NCBI RefSeq assembly: GCF_041378895.1
Contig: NZ_CP144212.1
Coordinates: forward strand, 1,473,501 to 1,537,500
DNA from: Dechloromonas sp. ZY10
GTDB taxonomy: Bacteria; Pseudomonadota; Gammaproteobacteria; Burkholderiales; Rhodocyclaceae
Direction: 5' to 3'
DNA: 64,000 bases
The first letter of the stretch is position 1. Each line of letters opens with the position of its first letter. The notes under the pieces were generated by a model. The model was not told the DNA's origin, did no database searches, and saw nothing but the letters and a program-made list of their open reading frames with translations. Positions 1-9,783 of the stretch are shown here, piece by piece. The position numbers and the translations under genes were made by a program.

Positions 1-66
1 AATAGGGACGAACTGACAATAACGCGCAAAGCACGCTTCGCGCTGACAAAACCGCAAAATTCTAGC

Positions 67-2145
67 ATGACTGAAACGCCTGCATCCCTGCCTGAAGCTC
101 AGGTTGTCACTTTTCCCGACAGTCCTTTTCGTTTGCACCAGCCTTTTCCGCCGGCTGGCGACCAGCCGGAAGCGATCCGGCAACTGGTCGAAGGACTGGA
201 CGATGGTCTTTCGTTCCAGACCTTGCTTGGCGTCACTGGCTCGGGAAAAACCTACACGATGGCCAATGTGATTGCCCGCAGCGGTCGGCCGGCCTTGATT
301 CTGGCGCACAACAAGACCTTGGCGGCGCAGCTGTATTCGGAGTTCAAGGAGTTTTTCCCGGAGAACGCGGTCGAGTACTTCGTCTCCTACTACGACTACT
401 ACCAGCCGGAAGCCTACGTCCCGTCGCGCGACCTGTTCATCGAAAAGGACAGTGCGATCAATGACCATATCGAGCAGATGCGCCTTTCTGCGACCAAGAG
501 CCTGATCGAACGCCGCGATGTGGTGATTGTGGCTTCGGTGTCGTGCATCTACGGTATCGGCGACCGCGAGGAATACCACAACATGATCCTGACCATGCGT
601 GTCGGCGACCGCATGGATCAGCGCGACATCATCAAGCGCTTGAGCGCGATGCAGTATGATCGCAATGAACTGGATTTCCACCGTGGCACCTTCCGTGTGC
701 GCGGCGACGTGATCGACATCTTTCCGGCCGAACATGCTGAACATGCGATCCGGGTTTCCTTGTTCGACGATGAAATCGAGGCCCTGCAGTTCTTCGATCC
801 GCTGACCGGACAGATGCTGCACAAGGCCCTGCGGTTCACGGTCTTTCCGGCATCGCACTATGTGACGCCACGGGCGACGGTGTTGCGGGCGATCGAGGCG
901 ATCAAGGAAGAGTTGCGCACCCGTGTCGATTATTTCACCCGCAACCAGCAACTGGTCGAGGCGCAGCGGATCGAGCAGCGGACCAAGTTCGATCTGGAGA
1001 TGCTCGATCAGATCGGCTTTTGCAAGGGGATCGAAAACTATTCGCGGCATTTGTCCGGGCGGCGACCGGGTGAGGCACCGCCGACGCTGATCGACTACCT
1101 GCCAGCCGATGCCTTGATGTTCATTGACGAGTCGCACGTCACCATTGGCCAGGTCGGTGGGATGTACAAGGGCGACCGCTCGCGCAAGGAAAATCTGGTC
1201 AACTATGGTTTCCGTCTGCCTTCGGCGCTGGACAATCGGCCGCTGCAGTTCGACGAATTCGAGGCGCATCTGCGGCAGACCGTCTTTGTCACTGCCACGC
1301 CATCGGACTACGAGCAGAAGCATGCTGGTCAGGTGGTCGAGCAGGTGGTGCGACCGACCGGGCTGGTTGATCCGGAAATCATCGTCCGGCCAGCGACGAC
1401 GCAGGTCGACGATTTGCTGGCCGAGGCTGCGAAGCGGATTGCCGTCGGCGAGCGGGTTCTGGTGACAACGCTGACCAAGCGGATGGCCGAAGACTTGACC
1501 GATTTTCTCGCCGACAACGGGATCAAGGTGCGCTACCTGCATTCCGATATCGACACCGTCGAACGGGTCGAGATCATCCGCGACCTGCGCCTCGGCGAAT
1601 TCGATGTGCTGGTCGGCATCAACCTGCTGCGCGAAGGTCTGGATATTCCCGAGGTGTCGCTGGTGACCATCCTCGATGCAGACAAGGAGGGCTTCCTGCG
1701 GTCCGAGCGTTCGCTGATCCAGACTATTGGCCGGGCTGCGCGCCACTTGCACGGGACGGCGATTCTCTATGCTGATAAGATAACCGAGTCGATGCGCCGG
1801 GCGATGGCCGAAACCGAGCGGCGGCGCGAGAAGCAGTTACGTTTCAATGCTGAAAACGGGATCACACCCCGTGGCGTATCGAAGCGAATCAAGGATATTA
1901 TCGATGGTGTGCATGACACCGACAGCAGCAGCGGCACCGGCCTGAAGGTGGCCGAGCGGCAGGCTGCGTACGATGTCATGGACGAGAAGGCGCTGGCCAA
2001 GGAGATCAAGCGTCTCGAAAAAGAAATGCAGGATTTCGCGAGAAATCTTGAATTCGAAAAAGCGGCAGCTGCACGGGACGAGCTTTTCCGCCTACGCGAA
2101 AGAGCATTCGGCGCGGCGCAGCACGACCACGACAGGGGAAATTGA
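67..2145 (+). CDS. uvrB: UvrABC system protein B
   Basis: Damage-recognition helicase of nucleotide excision repair; loads with UvrA, verifies the lesion and recruits UvrC. The 692-residue length is normal for UvrB. Walker A GVTGSGKT lies at residues 55-62, the tyrosine-rich beta-hairpin that inserts into DNA ([10 protein letters not shown]) near residue 110, a DESH Walker B further on, the helicase motifs with QTIGRAARH, and a C-terminal UVR motif (about 640-675) that binds UvrC. Only 66 nt are visible upstream, and I see no convincing LexA box there. The stop codon abuts the next gene, so the two are probably cotranscribed. Confidence 0.98.
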   Translation: MTETPASLPEAQVVTFPDSPFRLHQPFPPAGDQPEAIRQLVEGLDDGLSFQTLLGVTGSGKTYTMANVIARSGRPALILAHNKTLAAQLYSEFKEFFPENAVEYFVSYYDYYQPEAYVPSRDLFIEKDSAINDHIEQMRLSATKSLIERRDVVIVASVSCIYGIGDREEYHNMILTMRVGDRMDQRDIIKRLSAMQYDRNELDFHRGTFRVRGDVIDIFPAEHAEHAIRVSLFDDEIEALQFFDPLTGQMLHKALRFTVFPASHYVTPRATVLRAIEAIKEELRTRVDYFTRNQQLVEAQRIEQRTKFDLEMLDQIGFCKGIENYSRHLSGRRPGEAPPTLIDYLPADALMFIDESHVTIGQVGGMYKGDRSRKENLVNYGFRLPSALDNRPLQFDEFEAHLRQTVFVTATPSDYEQKHAGQVVEQVVRPTGLVDPEIIVRPATTQVDDLLAEAAKRIAVGERVLVTTLTKRMAEDLTDFLADNGIKVRYLHSDIDTVERVEIIRDLRLGEFDVLVGINLLREGLDIPEVSLVTILDADKEGFLRSERSLIQTIGRAARHLHGTAILYADKITESMRRAMAETERRREKQLRFNAENGITPRGVSKRIKDIIDGVHDTDSSSGTGLKVAERQAAYDVMDEKALAKEIKRLEKEMQDFARNLEFEKAAAARDELFRLRERAFGAAQHDHDRGN

Positions 2146-2628
2146 ATGATGACTTACCGGGTGTTGCTGGTTTGCATGGGCAATATCTGTCGTTCACCTA
2201 CCGCCGAAGGTGTCTTGCGCCAATACATCGTCAACCATGGGTTGGGCGACAAGGTCGAGGTGGATTCGGCAGGAACGCATGGCTATCACGTCGGCGAGGC
2301 TCCCGATTCGCGGACACAAAGGGCGGCCAAGGCGCGCGGCTACAATCTTTCGCAATTGCGGGCGCGCAAGGTAGCGCCGCAGGATTTGGATTATTTCGAT
2401 CTGATTCTTGCAATGGACAAAAGCAATCTCGACAATTTGCGTCGCATGGCTTCGCCCGAGCAGCGCGAGCGGATTGGCTTGTTCATGGATTATGCAAAGA
2501 ATTTCGATGACAATGAAGTGCCGGATCCTTACTATGGTCTGGGCCATGGTTTTGATCTGGTTCTCGACATGGTCGAGGATGCATCAAGCGGTCTGATCGA
2601 CCACTTTCGGCAAGTTGTCGGCCGTTAG
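2146..2628 (+). CDS. Low-molecular-weight protein-tyrosine phosphatase
   Basis: A 160-residue phosphatase of the LMW-PTP family, which removes phosphate from tyrosine in proteins through a cysteine-phosphate intermediate. The P-loop CMGNICRS (C-x5-R-S) is near the N-terminus and the general-acid aspartate is in the DPYYG motif. The start ATG follows the uvrB stop directly, with an AGGGGA ribosome site about 8 nt upstream, so it is translationally coupled. No exopolysaccharide kinase gene is nearby, so the substrate is unknown; it could equally act on small phosphorylated molecules. It ends just before a long palindrome that probably terminates it. Confidence 0.93.
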   Translation: MMTYRVLLVCMGNICRSPTAEGVLRQYIVNHGLGDKVEVDSAGTHGYHVGEAPDSRTQRAAKARGYNLSQLRARKVAPQDLDYFDLILAMDKSNLDNLRRMASPEQRERIGLFMDYAKNFDDNEVPDPYYGLGHGFDLVLDMVEDASSGLIDHFRQVVGR

Positions 2629-2657
2629 TCGGGCCGTTGTTTACCCCTCGGGGTAGA

Positions 2658-2709
2658 TGGCGGAAATGCAGAAGGGGTGCCCGCGGGCACCCCTTCTGCA
2701 TTTCCGCCA
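2658..2709. terminator. 52-bp perfect palindrome between convergent genes, probable bidirectional terminator
   Basis: Two 26-nt arms (2658-2683 and 2684-2709) are exact reverse complements with no spacer, centred on CCCGCGGG. It sits between the 3' ends of the phosphatase gene and rne, which converge. RNA from either strand would fold into a very long hairpin. There is no T-run on either side, so it is not a textbook intrinsic terminator; it could instead be an RNase III target or a mRNA 3'-end protector. Confidence 0.7.
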
Positions 2710-2736
2710 ACGGTGAAGTTGGCGGAGGTGGGTTGA

Positions 2737-5547
2737 TTACTTGTTGCCGGTTTCAACCATGACCAGGGGTTCGCTTTCAACATTGACGCTGCGTGCCTTG
2801 CGCGGGCGGCCAAGCTTGACAGGTACTTCGCTGGTAACCGGGGCGGCGCTGGAAGTGGTTTGCACCATGACCAGACCACTTTCGGCTAAGGCCTGTTCGA
2901 CATTGGCGGTTAGCGGAGCAGCTGCCGGCAACTCTGCCGGGCTGCTTGCTTCGGCTGGTGCCGGTGCGCTTGCTTCGGCTGGTGCCGGTGCGCTTGCCTC
3001 TGCCGGTTCCGGTGCCTGCGGTGCAGCAGCGGCTGGTACCGGTGCGGTCGGGATTTCGGGCGTGCCAGCCGGAGCAGTTTCCGGTTGTGTCTGCGGCGCT
3101 TCGCCAAGAATTACCGGTGCCGCCGGAGGAGCTTCCGTCGCAGCGGCCTCGGCTGCCGGTGCTTGCGGTTCGGCGTGCGGCAACGGCGCGCTTGCCGGTG
3201 CAATTGCCGGGGCTTCGGTAGTAGCTTCTGGTGCTGCCGGTGCTGCATCCGGTGCCGGGGTTGCAGCAACTGCTTCCGGGGCTACCGGGGCGGCGCTGGT
3301 GGCAGGTTCGATGGCTGCCGGGATGACGACGACCACCGGTTCCTGGTTGAGCTCGGGGTGGGCAGCGGTATCGGATGCCACGGCTTGCAAGTTCAGGTTT
3401 TCACCTTGCTCGCTTTCCTGGCGACGTTCTCCGCGATTACGGCCGCCACGGCGACCGCGCCGGCGGTTGCCGGACTCCTCGCCATTTGCTGCGCTCTGTT
3501 CGAGGGCAGGGACAGCGTTTGGCACGGCGTTGCTGGCGACCGTGCTTTCGGTGCTGGCGGCTACTTCCTGCGCTTGCTGTCGTTCGCGCTTTTCGCGACG
3601 TTGCTCGTTATTGCGCTGGCGGCGTTCCTGACGTTCTGCGCTATTTACGGTCGACTCGTCGCGGGCCGGTTTTTCCGCGCGTTCGCTACGCTCCGGGCGT
3701 TCACCTCGCTCTTCGTCACGACGGTTGTTGCGATTGTTGCGGCGGTTGTCGCGACCTTCATTGCGTTCGCGGCGACCTTCGCGGCTCTTCTTGGGGGCCT
3801 CGGTCTGGGTCGGCGTAGCCGGAGCAGCCTCTTCCTTGGTGCTGCCAAACCAGGACATGATGCGGGCAATCAGGCCGGCGCTCGGCTTGACTTCGGCAGC
3901 AGGCGGCGCCACCGGCTTCTCGGCGACGACCGGAGCCGGTTGCTCGGGGGAGATTCCCTTGACCACGGCTTCCTGGCGCGGTTTTGCGGTTTCGTTCTGG
4001 GCGTTGCGGGCAACCGCTTCTTCAACCGGCATATCGACCATCTTGTAGGACGGCTCGCGGGCATCGTCGTGGTTGAGGTCGTCGTGGCGGAGGCGGGCGA
4101 TGGTGTGCGCCGGGGTTTCCAGGTGCACGTTGGGGATCAGCAGAATGGTGACCTTGTGGCGCAATTCAATGGCCTGGATGTCCGGGCGCTTCTCGTTGAG
4201 CAGGAAGGTGGCGACATCGACCGGAACCTGAACGTGTACGGCGCCGGTGTTTTCCTTCATCGCTTCCTCTTCGAGGATGCGCAGGATGTGCAGCGCAGCT
4301 GATTCGGTCGAGCGGATGTGGCCGGTGCCGGTGCAGCGCGGGCAAGGGATGTAGCTGGTTTCGGCAAGCGCCGGACGCAGGCGCTGGCGCGACAGTTCCA
4401 TCAGGCCGAAGCGGCTGATCTTGCCCATCTGGACGCGGGCGCGGTCGAAGCGCAGCGCGTCGCGCAGGCGGTTTTCAACTTCGCGCTGGTTCTTGGCGCT
4501 TTCCATGTCGATGAAGTCGATCACGATCAGGCCGCCCAGGTCGCGCAGGCGCAGCTGGCGGGCGAGTTCGTCGGCAGCTTCGAGGTTGGTGCGCAGCGCG
4601 GTTTCCTCGATGTCAGCGCCCTTGGTGGCACGACCAGAGTTCACGTCGACAGCGACCAGGGCTTCGGTGTGGTCGATCACGATGGCGCCGCCGGAGGGCA
4701 GGTTCACCTGGCGGGCGAAGGCGGTTTCGATCTGGTGTTCGATCTGGAAGCGCGAGAACAGCGGCACGTCGTCGCGGTAGCGCTTGACGCGGCTGACGTT
4801 ACCCGGCATCACCGTGCCCATGAAGGCCTTGGCTTGCTCGTAGATCTCGTCGGTATCGATCAGGATTTCGCCGATATCCGGCTGGAAATAATCGCGGATG
4901 GCGCGGATGACCAGCGAGCCTTCGAGGTAGATCAGGAAGGGGCCGGACTGCTGCTGGGCGGCGCCTTCGATGGCACTCCACAGCTGCAACAAGTAGTTCA
5001 AGTCCCACTGCAGTTCCTCGGCCTGGCGGCCGATGGCGGCAGTGCGGGCGATCAGGCTCATGCCTTGCGGCACTTGCAGCTGATCCATAGTTTCGCGCAG
5101 TTCAGCGCGTTCGTCGCCGTCAACGCGGCGCGAGACGCCGCCGCCGCGCGGATTGTTCGGCATCAGCACCAGATAGCGGCCGGCCAGCGAGACGTAGGTG
5201 GTCAGGGCGGCGCCCTTGTTGCCGCGCTCGTCCTTTTCGACCTGCACGATCAACTCCTGGCCTTCCTTCAGGGCCTCGTTGATCTTGGCCTTGCCTGGTT
5301 CGACACCAGACTGGAAAAAGGCACGGGAAACTTCCTTGAACGGCAGAAAGCCGTGGCGGTCAGCACCGTAATCGACAAAGCAGGCTTCGAGCGAAGGCTC
5401 GATACGGGTGATGACCCCTTTGTAGATGTTGCTTTTCCGTTGTTCCTTCGCGGCGGATTCAATGTCGAGGTCAATCAGTTTCTGACCGTCGACAATGGCG
5501 ACACGGAGTTCTTCCGCCTGTGTCGCATTGAAGAGCATGCGTTTCAT
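2737..5547 (-). CDS. rne: Ribonuclease E
   Basis: Single-strand endoribonuclease that processes rRNA and tRNA, starts mRNA decay and scaffolds the degradosome. From the chosen start it has 936 residues: S1 RNA-binding domain about 37-120, catalytic aspartates D301 (VDVNSG) and D344 (VIDFIDM), and the zinc-link CPRC at 402-405 that holds the tetramer. The C-terminal 430 residues are low-complexity, first Arg/Glu/Asn-rich RNA-binding stretches, then long Ala-Pro-Glu repeats, ending in a basic PRKARS patch; this is the unstructured scaffold. I chose the ATG at 5547 because GGAG lies 8 nt upstream; a TTG five codons earlier also opens the frame. Confidence 0.96.
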   Translation of the reverse strand: MKRMLFNATQAEELRVAIVDGQKLIDLDIESAAKEQRKSNIYKGVITRIEPSLEACFVDYGADRHGFLPFKEVSRAFFQSGVEPGKAKINEALKEGQELIVQVEKDERGNKGAALTTYVSLAGRYLVLMPNNPRGGGVSRRVDGDERAELRETMDQLQVPQGMSLIARTAAIGRQAEELQWDLNYLLQLWSAIEGAAQQQSGPFLIYLEGSLVIRAIRDYFQPDIGEILIDTDEIYEQAKAFMGTVMPGNVSRVKRYRDDVPLFSRFQIEHQIETAFARQVNLPSGGAIVIDHTEALVAVDVNSGRATKGADIEETALRTNLEAADELARQLRLRDLGGLIVIDFIDMESAKNQREVENRLRDALRFDRARVQMGKISRFGLMELSRQRLRPALAETSYIPCPRCTGTGHIRSTESAALHILRILEEEAMKENTGAVHVQVPVDVATFLLNEKRPDIQAIELRHKVTILLIPNVHLETPAHTIARLRHDDLNHDDAREPSYKMVDMPVEEAVARNAQNETAKPRQEAVVKGISPEQPAPVVAEKPVAPPAAEVKPSAGLIARIMSWFGSTKEEAAPATPTQTEAPKKSREGRRERNEGRDNRRNNRNNRRDEERGERPERSERAEKPARDESTVNSAERQERRQRNNEQRREKRERQQAQEVAASTESTVASNAVPNAVPALEQSAANGEESGNRRRGRRGGRNRGERRQESEQGENLNLQAVASDTAAHPELNQEPVVVVIPAAIEPATSAAPVAPEAVAATPAPDAAPAAPEATTEAPAIAPASAPLPHAEPQAPAAEAAATEAPPAAPVILGEAPQTQPETAPAGTPEIPTAPVPAAAAPQAPEPAEASAPAPAEASAPAPAEASSPAELPAAAPLTANVEQALAESGLVMVQTTSSAAPVTSEVPVKLGRPRKARSVNVESEPLVMVETGNK

Positions 5548-5962
5548 ATTGTCGGGCTCCAACTAGCCGGAGCGCCGCAGGGAAACGCCCATGCAGGCAG
5601 CGACAGTTTCAGCAATCGGGTTGCGTCATGTTCTTCTGGGTATGGCGTCAAAAGGCGATGGTGAAAGTGCTGATCAGTAAGTGGCCGTGTCTTTTTTCTT
5701 GAAATAAACAGCCTGAAAAATCCTGCAACGGGTAATCCGTGCGTGCTTGTGGCGAGCTAATCCATTAACATCACTACTTTTGGTGAGTGAACTTAACCAG
5801 TCGTTTTACGTTGGTCTGGCCTGCGCAATTGGCGTAGGTGGGATGCGGAGCCTGCCTGGAGCCTGCCGTGTGGCGGTCGCGCTCGTGGCGCTAGGGCGAA
5901 CGGTCTGACGGTTCGGCATCCCTTGCAAACCGAGACGCAAAACGAATGCAGTATATTGGAAA
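5548..5962. promoter_or_regulatory. 415-nt divergent upstream region of rne and rluC
   Basis: A gene-free stretch between two divergent genes. It must hold both promoters and the long 5' untranslated leader of rne, which in known bacteria mediates feedback control of RNase E on its own mRNA. I could not pick a convincing -35/-10 pair for either gene: a TATATT at 5952-5957 is too close to the rluC start to serve it with a normal leader. No open frame with coding character is present. Confidence 0.4.
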
Positions 5963-6973
5963 ATGAAGGATACAGGGAAGAAATCACTCAACCAGGCGGT
6001 TGTGCGGGTCGAAATCGGCGAAGACGAAGTCGGGCAACGGCTCGATAATTTTCTCATTCGGCGGTGCAAGGGGGTGCCCAAAAGTCACCTTTACCGGATT
6101 TTGCGTAGCGGCGAAGTGCGGGTGAATAGCGGTCGGGTTGATGCGACCTATCGCCTGCAGTTGGGTGATAGCGTCAGAATCCCGCCGATTCGCGTTGCCG
6201 AACGGGTTGAAAGTGCAATCGACGAAGTCGCCAAGCAGCGGGTCGAACTGCCGATCATCTACGAAGATGAGGCGATGCTGGTGATCGATAAGCCGGAAGG
6301 GATTGCCGTTCACGGTGGTAGTGGCGTCAGTTTCGGCGTGATCGAAGCCTTGCGCCGGCAGCGCCCACTGGCCAAGTTTCTTGAATTGGCTCATCGCCTT
6401 GATCGGGAAACCTCGGGGGTGTTGCTGGTGGGGAAGAAGCGTCTGGCGCTGACTGCCTTGCACGACATGTTTCGCGAGCATGGTGCCGGGGCGGACAAGC
6501 GTTACCTGGTGCTGGTCAAGGGGCGCTGGATGAATCAGACGCAGCATGTCCGGCTCCCGTTGCACAAGTATTTGACCGAAGGCGGCGAGCGTCGGGTCAG
6601 CGTTGATGCGCAGGGTAAGCCCTCGCATACGGTATTTCGCTTGCTGGCCCGCTGGTCGGGGATGAGTCTGCTTGAAGCGCAGTTGAAGACCGGGCGGACG
6701 CACCAGATTCGCGTGCATCTGGCGCATCTCGGCTTTCCGATTCTCGGTGATGAGAAGTACGGCGATTTCGCGCTGAACCGCGATTTGAAGCGTGATGGCT
6801 TGAAACGCATGGCGCTGCATGCGTGGAATATCGCTTTCCGGCATCCTTTGACGGCGGTCCCCTTGAGTTGTCGTGCTTCATTGCCGGCGGGGATTGCTGA
6901 TTACATTGCCACGGTCGACGCCCGGGAAAGCCGGGAATTTGCCGTTGCCGATTTGCAGGAGAGATTGGTGTGA
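5963..6973 (+). CDS. rluC: 23S rRNA pseudouridine synthase RluC
   Basis: Isomerises specific uridines of 23S rRNA to pseudouridine (positions 955, 2504 and 2580 in E. coli). The 336-residue protein has an N-terminal S4 RNA-binding domain (about 20-80, with RLDNFL) and the RluA-type catalytic domain with AHRLDRETSGVLL, where the aspartate is the nucleophile; GRTHQIRVHLAHLG follows. It lies divergent from rne, an arrangement also seen in gammaproteobacteria. Its stop overlaps the next gene's GTG start. No strong ribosome site precedes the ATG at 5963, so a slightly later start is possible. Confidence 0.93.
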   Translation: MKDTGKKSLNQAVVRVEIGEDEVGQRLDNFLIRRCKGVPKSHLYRILRSGEVRVNSGRVDATYRLQLGDSVRIPPIRVAERVESAIDEVAKQRVELPIIYEDEAMLVIDKPEGIAVHGGSGVSFGVIEALRRQRPLAKFLELAHRLDRETSGVLLVGKKRLALTALHDMFREHGAGADKRYLVLVKGRWMNQTQHVRLPLHKYLTEGGERRVSVDAQGKPSHTVFRLLARWSGMSLLEAQLKTGRTHQIRVHLAHLGFPILGDEKYGDFALNRDLKRDGLKRMALHAWNIAFRHPLTAVPLSCRASLPAGIADYIATVDARESREFAVADLQERLV

Positions 6974-7620
6974 AGTATTCGCTGGTGGTGTTTGACTGGG
7001 ATGGCACCTTGCTTGATTCCGCTGCGACCATTGTTCGCTCGATTCAGGCGGCTTGTCATGACCTTGGCTTGCCGATTCCCGACGATGCTCGCGCCCGGCA
7101 TGTGATTGGTCTTGGTCTCGCAGACGCGATGCGGCATGCAGTTCCGGAACTGCGGCCCGAGCAGATGCAGGCGATGGTCGATCGCTATCGCCATCACTAT
7201 TTGTCGAGCGATCATCAGTTGACCTTGTTTGCCGGCGTGCCGGCGATGCTTGAGCGCTTGCGCTCGGCTGGGCACATGCTGGCGATTGCCACTGGCAAGA
7301 GTCGCATCGGATTGGAGCGGGCGCTCGATCATTCCGGTTTGCGGCCTGTATTCATGGGGTCGCGTTGCGCTGATGAGTGTCACTCCAAGCCGCATCCGCA
7401 AATGCTTGAGGAACTGATCCTGGAATTTGGCGTCGATGCAGCGTCGACCGTGATGATCGGCGATACCTCGCATGATATGCAGATGGCCAGGAATGCCGGG
7501 GTTGATGGCCTGGCTGTGACTTACGGGGCGCATCCGCATGCGCATTTGCTGGATAGTTCGCCGCGTGCGTGTCTGCACTCGGTTCAGGAGCTTGATGCAT
7601 GGCTGGCGCAAAACGCCTGA
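6970..7620 (+). CDS. HAD-family phosphatase, phosphoglycolate phosphatase-like
   Basis: A 216-residue haloacid-dehalogenase hydrolase that removes phosphate from a small metabolite. All four HAD motifs are present: FDWDGTLLDS near residue 8 with the nucleophile and acid aspartates, the threonine of ATGKS, the lysine of SKPHP, and GDTSHDMQMA. The cap insertion after motif I is the helical type of the Gph/PpaX group. The start is GTG, overlapping the rluC stop by 4 nt. Its physiological substrate cannot be set from sequence; repair of phosphoglycolate is one option. Confidence 0.85.
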   Translation: MKYSLVVFDWDGTLLDSAATIVRSIQAACHDLGLPIPDDARARHVIGLGLADAMRHAVPELRPEQMQAMVDRYRHHYLSSDHQLTLFAGVPAMLERLRSAGHMLAIATGKSRIGLERALDHSGLRPVFMGSRCADECHSKPHPQMLEELILEFGVDAASTVMIGDTSHDMQMARNAGVDGLAVTYGAHPHAHLLDSSPRACLHSVQELDAWLAQNA

Positions 7621-8015
7621 TCTGCCGCAGCGATGAATTGCTGGATGGTGGTCGAGGTGTCCGGTTTGGAGTTGAATTTGGCGGGCGGGAGCGGTCGGCT
7701 TTCGCCATCCGCTACGATGGTGGTGTTTATGCTTATTTCAACGAGTGTGGGCATGTGCCGGCGGAGCTTGACTGGCAGCCGGGTGAGTTCTTCGATTCTG
7801 CAAAGTTATACTTGATCTGCTCGATTCACGGCGCCCTTTATTCGCCGCGCGACGGGCGCTGCCTTGGTGGTCGCTGCCAGGGGAGAGGGCTGCAGCCTCT
7901 GGTGGTGTTCGAGGAGGCGGGGGCGGTCTGGCTGGATCTTGACCGGCTTTTGGTGGGTGTTGCTCGCGGTGGCCTTCCTGTGTTTTCAAAGATGGAAATA
8001 AATAACGAAAAATGA
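7599..8015 (+). CDS. Small Rieske [2Fe-2S] protein
   Basis: A 138-residue protein with one Rieske domain. The cluster ligands are clear: CGH in ECGHVP and CSIH in the CSIHGALY box, the usual C-x-H and C-x2-H pairs. There is no signal peptide or membrane anchor, so it is a soluble ferredoxin-like electron carrier, not a bc1 subunit. It overlaps the preceding phosphatase by 22 nt and the following sppA start by 4 nt, so all are in one operon. The redox partner is unknown. Confidence 0.85.
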   Translation: MAGAKRLICRSDELLDGGRGVRFGVEFGGRERSAFAIRYDGGVYAYFNECGHVPAELDWQPGEFFDSAKLYLICSIHGALYSPRDGRCLGGRCQGRGLQPLVVFEEAGAVWLDLDRLLVGVARGGLPVFSKMEINNEK

Positions 8016-8995
8016 ACGATCCTCAACAATCCGAAACTCGTTTGCCGACTGAGTCGGAAAAGTCGTCCTGGGAGCAGAAAACCCTGGAAAAACTGGTCTT
8101 TGCCACCCTTGAGGAGCAGCGGGCGCGGCGTCGCTGGGGGATCTTTTTCAAGGCGCTGGGTTTTGTCTATCTGCTGATCGTGCTGGTTGCCGTGGTCGAT
8201 TGGGGGGTGGGGGCCGAGCAGCAGGAACGCCATACCGCGATGATCAACGTCACCGGCGTGATCGATTCGAAGGGGTTGGCCAGCGCCGAGCATGTGATTT
8301 CGGCGTTGAACAGCGCGTTCAAGGAAAAAAATGCGGCTGGGGTCATCCTGCGTATCAACAGTCCGGGCGGGAGTCCGGTGCAGTCCGGATTGATTAACGA
8401 CGAGATTATTCGTTTGCGTCAGGCGCATCCGGACAAGCCTTTGTATGCCGTGGTTGAGGATATGTGTGCTTCCGGCGGTTATTACGTGGCGGCGGCGGCG
8501 GACCGAATTTATGTCAACAAGGCCAGTATCGTCGGTTCGATCGGCGTCTTGATGGATGGTTTTGGTTTTACCGGGACCATGGACAAGCTCGGGGTAGAGC
8601 GGCGTTTGTTGACTGCTGGCGACAACAAGGGCTTTCTCGATCCCTTTTCGCCGCAGGCGCCCCAGCAGCGCGCGCATGCGCAGGTGTTGCTCAATGACAT
8701 CCATCGCCAGTTCATCGAGGTGGTCAAGCAGGGGCGTGGCAAGCGGCTCAAGGAAACGCCGGAAATGTTTTCCGGTCTGATGTGGACTGGGGCTCAGAGC
8801 GTCGAATTGGGGTTGGCGGACGACTACGGTAGTGTCGATAGCGTCGCCCGCGACGTGCTGAAAGCGGAGAAGGTGCTGGACTACTCGATCAAGGACAATA
8901 TTGCCGAGCGTTTTGCCAAGCGTCTGGGGGCAGGGGCGGTGGGCAGTTTGTGGCAGGGGGTGGCCGAGAGCACGGCCGGGTTGCGCTGGCAGTAG
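8012..8995 (+). CDS. sppA: Signal peptide peptidase SppA, short form
   Basis: S49-family serine protease of the inner membrane that degrades cleaved signal peptides. The 327-residue form corresponds to the single-domain type, not the duplicated 600-residue E. coli protein. A transmembrane helix lies at about 52-72 (ALGFVYLLIVLVAVVDWG); the catalytic serine is in CASGGYYVAAAA and the general-base lysine in the following NKASIVGSIGV. The periplasmic catalytic domain is complete. It is the last gene of the rluC operon and ends before a terminator located inside the converging gene. Confidence 0.93.
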   Translation: MNDPQQSETRLPTESEKSSWEQKTLEKLVFATLEEQRARRRWGIFFKALGFVYLLIVLVAVVDWGVGAEQQERHTAMINVTGVIDSKGLASAEHVISALNSAFKEKNAAGVILRINSPGGSPVQSGLINDEIIRLRQAHPDKPLYAVVEDMCASGGYYVAAAADRIYVNKASIVGSIGVLMDGFGFTGTMDKLGVERRLLTAGDNKGFLDPFSPQAPQQRAHAQVLLNDIHRQFIEVVKQGRGKRLKETPEMFSGLMWTGAQSVELGLADDYGSVDSVARDVLKAEKVLDYSIKDNIAERFAKRLGAGAVGSLWQGVAESTAGLRWQ

Positions 8996-9044
8996 TGGCC
9001 TGCGGGATGCCGGCCGGGCGGCTTGGCCGCCGGTCGGGTTCGGT

Positions 9045-9779
9045 TCAGGCGAGAAGCAAAAATACGGTAGGGCGCCGCTCGATATCGGGCGGCGCTTCTT
9101 TTTTGAGTTGTTGCCGCCATGCGCTGATGCTGCGAGTCACGATCCGTTCGCTGTCCAGCGTCAGGTCGGTTGCCAGGCAAAGGCGGGTGCCTGGCTGGCA
9201 GGTGTTGAGTAGAGCATCGAACAGTGCGCGATTGCGGTAGGGGGTCTCGATAAACAACTGGGTCATCCGCCGTTTGCGTGATTCGTTTTCCAGTTCGCGC
9301 AATGCTTTGCTGCGTTCGGCATCCTTGGTGGGCAGGTAGCCATGAAAAGCAAAGCACTGCCCATTGAGTCCGGAGGCCATTAGTGCCAGCAGCAGGGACG
9401 ATGGTCCGATCAGCGGGATGACCTGAACGCCGTGTCGCTGCGCCAGTGCGACCAGATTGGCTCCGGGGTCGGCGACCGCCGGGCAGCCTGCTTCCGAAAG
9501 CAGGCCGAGGTCGTGGCCGGCGAGCAGTGGCGCGAGCAGGGCTTCTAGCGCGTCGGCCCGGGTGTGTTCGTTCAGTTCGGCTAACTGGAGTTGTTGCAGT
9601 GGCAGATTGGTGCTGACAGCTTTCAGAAAGGCGCGCGCGGTTTTGGCTTGTTCGACCACAAAGTGGGTCAGCGGCCGGATGATTTCCAGTGCTGAAGGTG
9701 TCAGGTTGGCACTGATCGGGCTAGGGCCTAGGGGGACGGGGATCAGGTAGAGCTTGCCGGAGGTGGGGTTGGAGTTCAT
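9045..9779 (-). CDS. RsmI-family (tetrapyrrole methylase fold) SAM-dependent methyltransferase
   Basis: A 244-residue protein of the YraL/RsmI group, S-adenosylmethionine methyltransferases with a tetrapyrrole-methylase fold. Visible family motifs are the N-terminal LYLIPVPLG, the LSEAGCPAVADPG loop and IPLIGPSSLLLALMASG. RsmI itself 2'-O-methylates C1402 of 16S rRNA, but this is the short paralogue that in many beta- and gammaproteobacteria sits next to maf, so its target may differ. It starts 4 nt after the maf stop and is surely cotranscribed with it. Confidence 0.85.
   Translation of the reverse strand: MNSNPTSGKLYLIPVPLGPSPISANLTPSALEIIRPLTHFVVEQAKTARAFLKAVSTNLPLQQLQLAELNEHTRADALEALLAPLLAGHDLGLLSEAGCPAVADPGANLVALAQRHGVQVIPLIGPSSLLLALMASGLNGQCFAFHGYLPTKDAERSKALRELENESRKRRMTQLFIETPYRNRALFDALLNTCQPGTRLCLATDLTLDSERIVTRSISAWRQQLKKEAPPDIERRPTVFLLLA
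9072..9104 (+). terminator. Intrinsic terminator of the rluC-sppA operon, inside the converging gene
   Basis: A 7-bp GC stem (GCGCCGC 9072-9078 with GCGGCGC 9089-9095, 10-nt loop) is followed by TTCTTTTTT. It lies about 80 nt beyond the sppA stop but inside the 3' coding end of the opposite-strand methyltransferase gene. Confidence 0.7.
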
Positions 9780-9783
9780 GTTT

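Noticed and set aside
3085..5664. Two long plus-strand open frames (405 and 448 codons) opposite rne
   Set aside because: They mirror the Ala/Pro/Glu- and Arg-rich codons of rne; their amino-acid make-up is erratic and they lack ribosome sites.
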